64,000 nucleotides of DNA from Nakaseomyces glabratus (lineage: Eukaryota; Ascomycota; Saccharomycetes; Saccharomycetales; Saccharomycetaceae): assembly GCF_010111755.1 (NCBI RefSeq), contig NC_088956.1, positions 310,001-374,000 of the forward strand. The letters are read 5' to 3'. Below, piece after piece: positions 1-8,858 of this stretch (positions are counted from its first letter, which is position 1; each line of letters begins with the position of its first letter). The notes beneath the pieces are model-generated. The model was not told where the DNA came from and did no database searches. It saw only the letters and a list, made by a program, of their open reading frames with translations. Both the position numbers and the translations under genes were made by a program.

Positions 1-1320
1 GTCAACGGTGACTACAAGTTGGATATGCCGCTACCACCAGTGCCTGAAGCTTTAAAAAAGCTAAGTTACTGTGGTTTGGTATATAATCATGAAGAAGCTC
101 CCGTTATTCAAGACTGGGACGACGTCATCTTTGCATTGGCGTCAAAAAACACACAACTGATTAGGAAAACAATTCAGGATAATCTAGGTTATACCACATC
201 ATGTGGTATTGCAAGAAATAAGATTTTGTGTAAGCTCGGTTCCAATTACAAAAAGCCTGACGCCCAGACTGTCATTCGGAACAATGATATACTAGAGTTT
301 TTAGATCAAGGTGGTTTTGAGATAACGTCCTTTTGGACACTTGGTGGTGCTCTAGGGAGGGAGTTAGAAGGGCTGCTAAATTTGCCTGAAAAGGATACCA
401 TCAAACACATTCGTGAAACCTGGCCAGCTAACCATAAGCAGTTAAGGGATTATATTGAGACCGAATTGGATGAAGCGGAGAACAAGAAAAAATATCCCGT
501 TGTTGCAGGAAGCAAGCTTGAAGTTTTGTCTGACAAACTCTTCAGCATGGTTCGAGGCACATTTTCTACACCTATCACACCAAAACCCTTGATACAAAGC
601 ATGATGTCAAATAAAAATCTTCGAGGGAAGTCATGCAACAGCCTTGTTGATTGTATCAGTTGGTTGGAGGTCTTTAACGGTGAATTGACAGCTCGGATTG
701 TTGACTTAGAGCAGGATTACAATAAGATTGTTGTCCCAAGAACGGTTTCTTTGAATTTAAGATCATATACCGGAGATGTACGACGGAAATCTGGGCCGCT
801 GGTAATTAACAATTCAAAGTATCTAAGTCGAGATCTACTGAAGACATGTGTAAAATTGATGCAAGAGATCCATGACAAGTTTGCGGCCAAAGATCCCAGT
901 AAATTTTACCCACTGATAAATCTAAATGTTATCATATCAAATTTTGATATACTAGACCACCAGAAAACGGTGCTTGATATGTTTGGTAACCAAAAGCAAG
1001 TCTTCAATACAAAGACAATATCCCCTAAAATAGAACCCGTCACTGAGGTAGAGGACAAAGATGAAGACGCCAAGAAATTCAGTTGTGAGAAATGTAAGGT
1101 ACATTTTGATAATTTGAAAGAGTACGATGAACATAAGGACTACCATGCTGCTCTGAAGCTATCAGAAAGTTTGAACGGGGTAGAATCAACTTCCAAGAAC
1201 CTCTCTATAGGTGAGAAGCGGCTGTTATTTTCAAAGGAGAAGAGAGTAAAGAAGAAACCCATTTCTAAAAACAAAGTTAACAGTAGTGGTAATATATACA
1301 ACTTCTTTAATAAAAAATAA
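1..1320 (+). CDS. RAD30: DNA polymerase eta (translesion synthesis), C-terminal part, 5' end outside window
   Basis: The reading frame is open from base 1, so the start codon and the N-terminal catalytic part lie upstream of the window. The 439 visible residues begin in the Y-family polymerase fold. The segment CGIARNKILCKLGSNYKKPD (about bases 199-258) is the typical palm/thumb junction of polymerase eta. The C-terminus has a C2H2 ubiquitin-binding zinc finger (CEKC...HKDYH, about bases 1084-1146). It ends in a PCNA-interacting IYNFF motif a few residues from the stop. The family inserts bases opposite UV photoproducts after recruitment by ubiquitylated PCNA. S. cerevisiae RAD30 (YDR419W) is 632 aa and also sits beside HKR1, so identity by sequence and synteny is strong. 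Confidence 0.95.
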   Translation, partial: VNGDYKLDMPLPPVPEALKKLSYCGLVYNHEEAPVIQDWDDVIFALASKNTQLIRKTIQDNLGYTTSCGIARNKILCKLGSNYKKPDAQTVIRNNDILEFLDQGGFEITSFWTLGGALGRELEGLLNLPEKDTIKHIRETWPANHKQLRDYIETELDEAENKKKYPVVAGSKLEVLSDKLFSMVRGTFSTPITPKPLIQSMMSNKNLRGKSCNSLVDCISWLEVFNGELTARIVDLEQDYNKIVVPRTVSLNLRSYTGDVRRKSGPLVINNSKYLSRDLLKTCVKLMQEIHDKFAAKDPSKFYPLINLNVIISNFDILDHQKTVLDMFGNQKQVFNTKTISPKIEPVTEVEDKDEDAKKFSCEKCKVHFDNLKEYDEHKDYHAALKLSESLNGVESTSKNLSIGEKRLLFSKEKRVKKKPISKNKVNSSGNIYNFFNKK

Positions 1321-1490
1321 TAGAAAGAGTAAATGGCAATTACGATAGATGTAGCGATCGCTTAGTTGTCTGGTTCGCCCCGCAGTGCTGGCGGTGAAAC
1401 AGTACTGTGTGACGTGATTACGTACAAATGTATAAAACAAATTCTTACGTTACATTGTCAAGTAACTGAAAACGTTACAGTAATATTCCT

Positions 1491-1572
1491 GGCAACTTGG
1501 CCGAGTGGTTAAGGCGAAAGATTAGAAATCTTTTGGGCTCTGCCCGCGCAGGTTCGAATCCTGCAGTTGTCG
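1491..1572 (+). tRNA. tRNA-Ser (anticodon AGA)
   Basis: An 82-nt cloverleaf with a long variable arm, as in class II serine tRNAs. The acceptor arms GGCAACT and AGTTGTC pair with one G-U. The D-loop box A (TGGCCGAGTGGTTAAGG) and the T-arm box B (GGTTCGAATCC) are intact. The anticodon loop TTAGAAA puts AGA at 1524-1526, read as IGA after editing. A T-run for Pol III termination follows within 10 bases. There is no intron and no encoded CCA. As I recall, S. cerevisiae also has a tRNA-Ser(AGA) between RAD30 and HKR1, so the position looks ancestral. Confidence 0.97.
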
Positions 1573-2998
1573 TTACTTTTTTTACCACCTTCAGTAATTC
1601 ACATATTTGTGCTGTTGCCTTAATTTTCCTTTTGTGGCTTATGTTGAGCACTCTTATCATCTAGCACAAACACGGCAATCATAAATTTCCTTGCTTTGCA
1701 CGATTGATAAGCATTTGCACGGTACATTCTAAGAGATTGGCTATGCTTCAGCTGCCCTACATCCCCCCCCGCCTGCGCCTCCCCTCAGCTTGTGGTCTAT
1801 CTGGTAAGTCTCTCAGGACTTTTCTGTGTTGTGTACCGTCCCTCTTCTAACTGTTCCAGTCAGCGTAACTATAGTCAGGATGCCATTCTATACAGGGCCG
1901 TACGGTAGTCTCTGTGCAGATGGAGTAGTATACCCCCACCCCGTCCGATGGGAAAGAGAAGAGAAGTGAAGGCATCCCGGTTGACTCCCACTAGTGTTTC
2001 TCTGCGAATAGGACTTCTGGTCCATCTACTGCGGATTCTCTTGGGGGGGGGAGAAGTATTTTAGTGATTAGCCACTAGATATACAGCAATCCACCCACGT
2101 CTCGTCTAAGAGCAAGATTACGACTGCATCTTACGTGGACACTTTCTTTTTTAATTACACAGTGTGAACTGGGCATACATCTGTTTCTAAGCATCTGCTA
2201 AGAACATTTCCTAGTTAGGAAACTTCTTTTTTTTATCATTCGACAATACTTCTACCTTCCTTTCAACCTTCACGCTATTTCTCTGGCCATCATAGTCTTT
2301 TCTTTCCCAGATTACCACTCTCACTTTCAGCTTCTCTAAGGAACACCCGTACAACGTACTCACAATATAAGGGTTTCCTTCCCCTCCCCCATTCATCACT
2401 TTCCCTTTCTGGTAAGGGTTTTTCCTTCAGGCTTGGCCATTTTTCTTTTCTCATTGTACAGACCGCACTAAGACCACAGTACAGAGTACCTATCCGGGAC
2501 TGCACAAGACAAACAAATTAAGAAGAGTATGGAAGAGTATTTGGTAATTTGTTCTATGCGTCTTTTTTAAATTGGGGACCCTTTAACTGCAACATTGTAG
2601 AGAGAGATGGGGGAAGGCCGTTGCTGCGGAATGCTCTATGTTGGATTCCTAAAAATTGGCAGACTGCCCACGGAAAGGGAATATGATAAATTGCAATTGG
2701 GTAATATATCGATGCTTGTGTGAGTAATAACTACTGACAAACACTCGTACCGGGGATTATTGTCTTTCAATTAATTTCTTTTTGAGTAATCACTTTACGG
2801 CCTACAAGAAGATTGGCATTTCTTAATTTGCTACCACAATGAATAGAAAGAGAAAAAAAAAAAAAATAAAAAAACTTAAGAAAAAAATACTATCGAAAAC
2901 AAATAAAATTTAAATAAAACCATAAAAGAGTTCTAATCAGACCCCCCCCCCAACTAAACGATAGAACACCAAGCGCTCCACCACCACATACTACAACA
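1573..2998. promoter_or_regulatory. Long intergenic region upstream of HKR1
   Basis: About 1.4 kb separates the tRNA from HKR1. No convincing coding frame or structured RNA was seen. The stretch holds homopolymer C/G tracts that stand out against the AT-rich background: C8 at 1763-1770, G9 at 2043-2051 and C10 at 2942-2951, the last only about 50 bases before the HKR1 start codon. An A-rich run lies at about 2850-2890. It probably contains the HKR1 promoter and a long 5' leader; this is inferred from position. Confidence 0.5.
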
Positions 2999-5900
2999 AT
3001 GAGAAAGCTATTGCTTTTGGTACGATCGTTGTTGTTGGTTGCTGTGACTGCAACCACTAGCGCAAACGATACGCCTGTACCGAATCCCATATCGGAAGAT
3101 ATATCGTCTGTGCTATCAGCATCGATCCAGCCTGAGATACCCTCAGCACAACCATCAGTACAATCTGAAATACAATCAATACCCTCAGTACAATCCGAAA
3201 TACAATCTGTACCCTCAGTACAATCCGAAATACAATCGGTACAACCATCGGAAGTACAGCCGTCACCTGTTGCAAACTCTATAGAATCCAATACAAACAC
3301 TAATACAAACACTAATACGTATCCTGATGCGGGTTCATCAATACAACCAAACAGTGTTTCTAATTCCATCGTAAGTCAACCATCTGATGACATTAATACG
3401 GACGACTTGAATTTCCTAGACGATGGTTCGAGCCAACAAGGTCCATCTTCAATACTATCGATTAATCCATCAGTGCAGCCATCATCTATTGATTACCACT
3501 CAAGCTCAAAAATCAATGTAGAATCCTCTTCAAGTGTCATTCCAGTATTTGCGCCATCTGAAGCTAGAGCTCCCGCGAAACCTCCTGCTTTTGAGATCAG
3601 TTCCTCCGCTTCTAGTGTTCAAGTTTCTTCACAACAGCAACAACCATCAATCCAACCTTCATCAGTTGAACCAGTGCAATCTAACTCGCCATCCCCATCA
3701 TCAGTTGTGCCTAGCCCATCTTCTGTTATACCACTTGTACCTCCTGAGGTTCAAGTTTCTCCATCATCTGCCGCACCACTTATACCACCAGAAGTCCAAG
3801 TATCACCGTCTTCTGTTTTGCCATCTAGTTCAATAAGTCAATTGGGACCATCAATTTTGGTATCACCACCAGTCTCGTCACCACCAACCTCATCTATACC
3901 GTCACAACAAATATCTAGCCAAGAAATTAACTTTTCAGAGTTTTCAGGATCATTTAATGTTCCTAGCTGGCTATTATCTAGTAATGCCCCTTCTTCTTCA
4001 TTTAGTGAACAACTAAGTCCATCATCCTTGGATTATTCACAGGCAATCCATTCACGAGTAGCTGATAGTTCAACCACTACCCTACCCCTAATAGTACCAC
4101 CAACAACTACGACTACACCCACACTTGTTTCTGAAAGTTCTACTCTTTCCAATTTCCTGAAGCCTTCTGCCGATAGAGAATTCTCTGTGCACTTTCCCGT
4201 ACTATCACCTTCTTCAATAGAGAATGAACCACCATCCTCGATTCAATCGGTTGCATCCAGCACTATATTGAGCCAGGCTGCACCTTTATCTCCTGCCCAA
4301 GCAGCATCAATCCCATCCTCAATACTTGAACCAACAGGTTCAAGTGTTGCTAGTGAATACATAAGCTCGAACAGCTTGTCACAAATCCCTGTCGAAGCTG
4401 TTGATGCCAAACAAGCACCATCTTCCTCTTCACTATCATCAATATTGTCAAACACTGACAACATTGAAGCTATTTCTTCAAATTTGGAACAGGCAACCCC
4501 AAGTAGGCCAGTTGATAATAATGCAACACCAACTGCCAATTCGGGAACAGTACTGGATTCTGCATCCCAAATTAATAGTCAATCTATCTCAAGAGATGAT
4601 GCCTCATATGCTGAAATTGCACAATCAAGCGTGAATGTTCAAAACAGCGCATCCAATTTTGCCAATTCAGTGCCAAGTGCTGATTCTTCCAACACTATCC
4701 CACAACCTGAAGATAATACCCCCACAACTTCTACGGTTTCAGAGTTTACTGCTTCCAATGTCGATGTGTCTAGCGTACACATAGCTTCAAAAGATGCTGA
4801 CTCTAGCCCAAACTCTGTATCTAATCACGATGCTTTAAATAGTGTTGCTCCTTCAGTAGATGTGGATATCGTTAGCTCCAATTCCATTCCTACACAAGTT
4901 TTGACCGAGCCATCTTCAGCAGTACCTCCTAATGTAGGTTTCGATATTAGTAGCGACATAAACATACCATCAGAAAATATTGAAAGTGACTCCAATTTAG
5001 TCGTGACTTCTACTTCAAGACCATCACAGGGTACATTTCAAAATAACCCAACTAATTCAAGAACCATAACAAATCAAATACCTTCCAGTGCTTCTCCTCC
5101 ACCAGCAACACCAACTGGACCCAAGACATTGTCCAGCGATGAAAATTGGCTACCTAGTGGAATTATATTTCAAAGTGATTTTGCAACTACAGTTTCATCT
5201 TCCTTCAATCCGACTGCTACAAAGAGTTTGCCCCAGTTTATCGCTCCTCCTAAGATGACCGTGAAATCTCCGAATACAACATTGGTAACAATAGGACTAA
5301 AACAAGGCCTGAACTATCAATTTTTGATTGATAACCCTTTATCATCAGCACAAATATTCAATTTTCTTCCCAGTGTTTTGACGTATCCATTTTCCTCTTA
5401 TGCACCTAATGATTTCCCCATCAATTCTTTAATAGATGATAATGCGTTGGCTTTCTTAGATTCTAATTTATTCAATGCTTCCACAATTAGTGTACACGGT
5501 ATTGTTCCTTTACTTATCCCTGGCCATGAATTCTTTGTATCGGTCGTGGAGGTTTATTTTCCCAACGATCTATTAGATTCTCTAAGTGCGTTGATAAAAG
5601 ATAGAAATTCGTCATTGTATTCTAATCCAAATGATTCGCTTAGTGCACTAGCCAGATTGATTGATCCTTCCATACCATTGACAGGTCTGATTTCTGGATC
5701 GAGTATTGAATCTACATCGAACTCTGATGCAGACTACAATAGTGACCAATCAGGCAACACGAGACAGAGTAGGAAAGGAAAAGGCTTACCCAGCAATTTA
5801 TCCATCGTTGGTAGTCTTGACAATTATGATAAGAATCCAGAGAAAGAAGAACATAAAAATCGTGTTATTTCAATAGTATTACCAACAGTTCTTCCTTTAG

Positions 5901-6556
5901 GTTTGCTTTTTATATGGTGTTTGTTCTTCATTCTGATGTCAAGAACGCAAAGAAGAAGAAAAGGAAATGCAACTATTGAGAAATCGAACATCAAGGTTGA
6001 CAATACTAGTGGATATCATGACAATGGTAGAAGCAATTACAAGGATAATGTGTACGATGGCATCTTGGACGAAAAGCACTACTCAAGTTCCGAAGGGGTT
6101 TCCAATGGAAGTACGATGGCAGGCCTTGCGTATGCCTTCAACAATTTTGTCGGGGGACCGAATATGTACTCGAGTTACGATACTGGTGCCTTAGCAGATA
6201 GTACATTGTACAGCTCAAGTAATCAGCTCCAGATCCCGAGGGAGAATTCCAGTCCTTGGCCCGCACAATATATCACTGCACCAAGTAGGAAATCTCAACA
6301 CTCAACTGAGGAGGTTTCCCCTATAACTTTGGTTCCCAGAATCGACAGTGATGTTTACAACCTGCAAAAACAAGAAATGATGGCAGAAAGCGTTTCCGGT
6401 ACGTTTTCTCTTGGAAGTGACATATTCATCGATGATGATGAAGATGAAAATGTAAAAGATTTACAAATCGAAGATGTGGATGAATTTGATGAGGAGTTGT
6501 ACAAACGACTTTCAAAATTCACAGATTATCGAGATGTAAATAATATAAGTCTTTGA
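2999..6556 (+). CDS. HKR1: Hkr1-type signalling mucin (osmosensor upstream of Sho1/HOG)
   Basis: A 1185-residue type I membrane protein. Residues 1-22 form a hydrophobic signal peptide. A Ser/Thr/Pro-rich, probably O-mannosylated mucin region runs to about residue 710, with short tandem repeats near the N-terminus. A folded extracellular domain starting at ENWLPSG (about residue 715) matches the Hkr1-Msb2 homology region. One transmembrane segment lies at about 955-979, followed by RRRKG and a tail of about 205 residues rich in acidic patches. Hkr1 and Msb2 share this layout. The position between RAD30/tRNA-Ser and ARO80 decides for HKR1 (YDR420W). At 1185 aa it is much shorter than the 1802-aa S. 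cerevisiae protein, mostly in the mucin repeats. The family signals through Sho1 in osmotic stress and filamentation. Confidence 0.9.
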   Translation: MRKLLLLVRSLLLVAVTATTSANDTPVPNPISEDISSVLSASIQPEIPSAQPSVQSEIQSIPSVQSEIQSVPSVQSEIQSVQPSEVQPSPVANSIESNTNTNTNTNTYPDAGSSIQPNSVSNSIVSQPSDDINTDDLNFLDDGSSQQGPSSILSINPSVQPSSIDYHSSSKINVESSSSVIPVFAPSEARAPAKPPAFEISSSASSVQVSSQQQQPSIQPSSVEPVQSNSPSPSSVVPSPSSVIPLVPPEVQVSPSSAAPLIPPEVQVSPSSVLPSSSISQLGPSILVSPPVSSPPTSSIPSQQISSQEINFSEFSGSFNVPSWLLSSNAPSSSFSEQLSPSSLDYSQAIHSRVADSSTTTLPLIVPPTTTTTPTLVSESSTLSNFLKPSADREFSVHFPVLSPSSIENEPPSSIQSVASSTILSQAAPLSPAQAASIPSSILEPTGSSVASEYISSNSLSQIPVEAVDAKQAPSSSSLSSILSNTDNIEAISSNLEQATPSRPVDNNATPTANSGTVLDSASQINSQSISRDDASYAEIAQSSVNVQNSASNFANSVPSADSSNTIPQPEDNTPTTSTVSEFTASNVDVSSVHIASKDADSSPNSVSNHDALNSVAPSVDVDIVSSNSIPTQVLTEPSSAVPPNVGFDISSDINIPSENIESDSNLVVTSTSRPSQGTFQNNPTNSRTITNQIPSSASPPPATPTGPKTLSSDENWLPSGIIFQSDFATTVSSSFNPTATKSLPQFIAPPKMTVKSPNTTLVTIGLKQGLNYQFLIDNPLSSAQIFNFLPSVLTYPFSSYAPNDFPINSLIDDNALAFLDSNLFNASTISVHGIVPLLIPGHEFFVSVVEVYFPNDLLDSLSALIKDRNSSLYSNPNDSLSALARLIDPSIPLTGLISGSSIESTSNSDADYNSDQSGNTRQSRKGKGLPSNLSIVGSLDNYDKNPEKEEHKNRVISIVLPTVLPLGLLFIWCLFFILMSRTQRRRKGNATIEKSNIKVDNTSGYHDNGRSNYKDNVYDGILDEKHYSSSEGVSNGSTMAGLAYAFNNFVGGPNMYSSYDTGALADSTLYSSSNQLQIPRENSSPWPAQYITAPSRKSQHSTEEVSPITLVPRIDSDVYNLQKQEMMAESVSGTFSLGSDIFIDDDEDENVKDLQIEDVDEFDEELYKRLSKFTDYRDVNNISL
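3151..3240 (+). repeat. 30-bp tandem repeat in HKR1, three copies
   Basis: Three consecutive 30-bp units begin at 3151, 3181 and 3211. Each encodes a ten-residue unit of the type PSVQSEIQSV. The second and third copies differ only at the last few bases, which points to recent duplication. A shorter 12-bp repeat encoding Asn-Thr pairs follows at about 3292-3320. Repeats of this kind in yeast mucins commonly vary in copy number. Confidence 0.9.
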
Positions 6557-8858
6557 ATGAACAATTCAACTAAAAATCTTATTACTCGCTTCCTCTCAAA
6601 TAACTGTTTAATTTTTAAATATATCAAGTTAATATTCAAAAAAATTATTCTATTAGCATTCTACAAGTTCAAAAGTTATCTCTACACCTAGAAATAAATC
6701 AATTTAAACTTTCTCAATACACGTGTTAAGGGCATTTGACATATAAAAATGGTTCGAGCTAATAGTGATCACCGAGCAAAGTTCAATGGTCGGCAAATGA
6801 GGGTGAAGTGTTGCCGTTCAGCATTAATAATATCTTATAAAATTTTGTAAACAATAGAACTGATTTGTAAACGATAACGTTTGTTTACTAAACAGAAGGC
6901 CTTTTATTTTCAGTTTCAGTTTGGGCAAAGCGGGTTCTATTTTTAAATTTACTATTTTCCTTGATGCAATGGATAGCAATGCAGCAGATTCCATTTTGTT
7001 GATATTCTCAGAACATATAACAAGAGTCTCGATATTTACATAATCCTAATTCTCTATGAAGAGAACCATGCCGCGCACAGTTTCACTCGGGATGTACATA
7101 AACATAAATACATAAGCAAGTGCTTCATTATTATTTTTTTTTTGCCGTTTAGTGAAGGCCAAAATACGTTGAAATACAGCCAAAGGGTCCCTTTTCAAGT
7201 CTAATTAGAACAAAAAAAGAAATTTGAGAATAGGAGTACTAGTTAGCAACACGTTTCAATGCTCATAATCTGTTCTTGGATGAGCTTCTTTTGGTCCTTG
7301 AGTATGCGGGTTAGGTTCATTCTAATCCAAGAGAGCCCTAACAGAAGTGGTTTCGGGATTCCAATAAGTTGAATTCTTCAACATGAGACTTGAATTAACA
7401 TTTGACCGCACCTAAGCTGAGCCAAAGAAACCCACGCACAGACGGAATAATTTTTTGATACTTTTTTTTTATATTCCCGCTACTGGTTCAGTATAGCTTC
7501 TTTCTTCCAATTAAACCTATTTTTTTCAAATATTGTGGGGCATTTTCTGTGCCCCGCAATTCTTACACCTTCTATTAAAAATATATTCTAACCTATAGCA
7601 AGGAAACCCCGACATATTGATTTCTACACTATTTTCTGTGCGCTGGCATTCTCCCCCTCCCTCTAATACAGTCGAACAACTGATAAAAGCCAAGATCGAC
7701 ACATTTTTATTTTGTGTCTTACATTGTCTACGGGAACTTCTGTGTGTCCTGTTGGCTTTTCGATGGCAACCTTCCTCCATTTCATTGCGAGGATGTAAGA
7801 AACTGATAATGAAAAGTAACTCCATAGTCAAACAGCCGTACGATGCATCAAAATAAGGAGGAAGAAAAAAAAAGAAATGTCATCTACTGTTGACGTAAGT
7901 ACTCTGCAGTGAAACCCCAGTACAATTTTAGTGATAACATGGATAGCAAAGGATTTTCCGAATATCAGTTACCGCTCTGCTGACTTATATAGTAATTATT
8001 GAGTGAGTGAACACAGGGTTTTTCCGGTAAAAGGAGACACAGAAACAGAGCAGCCAAGTGTGGCGAAGTTTAACTCCTTCCAATACCAATGAAAAATTCT
8101 TCTAGAAGCATCAAATGCACTTGCAACTTAGCTTCCATGACAATGCTTCTCTTGCAAATGCTACAAGTGCTGGGACCAGCGATGAGCGTGAAGTCAGATT
8201 GCATGGGACTGCTTGACACCTTTTATTTTCAGTTGATTCTGACCCCACAAGATAAGTTAATATTAAGAAGAGCCCTTGCAACAACGATACCTCCACAAAG
8301 GATGTAAGTCTCTCCTTCTTTTCTTTTCTTGTCAAGAACCAGTATACTATGAAAACTGGAGAAAACTGGTGAAAAACTGGCAAAGAGCAATTACCAACAT
8401 ATAGTCATGAATCCAATTTCTTTTAGTATTATTAAATTAAAAAGAGGACAAAATATATATATATAAAGACCACTATACGCCATCACTTCTCAATCAAAAA
8501 TTTCCTGTGTGGCTTTAATTTGATATTTTGACATTTTTGGTTTGTTAAATTGATCTGTACTGAAAACCCCGGAGAACCTAAGAAAAACAGAAAATTACAA
8601 AATCACAAAACAGCATTAACAATAGGATAACGTAATAAATTAGGTTTATATAAAGAAGTCAACTATAAAAAGCTTATCCCCATTGTTAGCGTAAAGGCCA
8701 CTACTGTTAAACTAGATTTGAAAATAGAGGAAAAGTGCCACCGCTGTTCTCCTGCCTATTTCATTTGCACTATTTCCCGTTGATATTCATATTCCTTGTC
8801 AATATTCTTTCCCCGAGCTTTCCTGCTCTTCGCTCCGTTTTGAAGTGGATTTCGAATC
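6557..8858. promoter_or_regulatory. 2.3-kb intergenic region between HKR1 and ARO80
   Basis: This is the largest gene-free stretch in the window. Short open frames exist at 7617-7856 and 8089-8307, but they have no recognisable domain and overlap frames on the other strand, so I do not call them. Three forkhead-type GTAAAC cores cluster at 6847-6888. A TATA-like AT dinucleotide run lies at about 8453-8464. No tRNA, snRNA or obvious snoRNA was recognised by eye. It should contain the HKR1 terminator and the ARO80 promoter. Confidence 0.5.

Noticed and set aside
2890..3369. 159-codon minus-strand frame opposite the HKR1 start, Cys/Thr-rich
   Set aside because: Its periodic CISDCTEG pattern is only the reverse reading of the HKR1 30-bp repeats.
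7617..7856. 79-codon frame in the HKR1-ARO80 gap
   Set aside because: No domain, overlaps a similar-sized frame on the other strand, length expected by chance.
8243..8260. CCCCACAAG as a telomerase RNA template
   Set aside because: It does not match the 16-bp C. glabrata telomere repeat as I recall it beyond a few bases.
8089..8307. 72-codon frame before ARO80
   Set aside because: No recognisable homology and overlapped by a 90-codon antisense frame; kept only as part of the unexplained gap.
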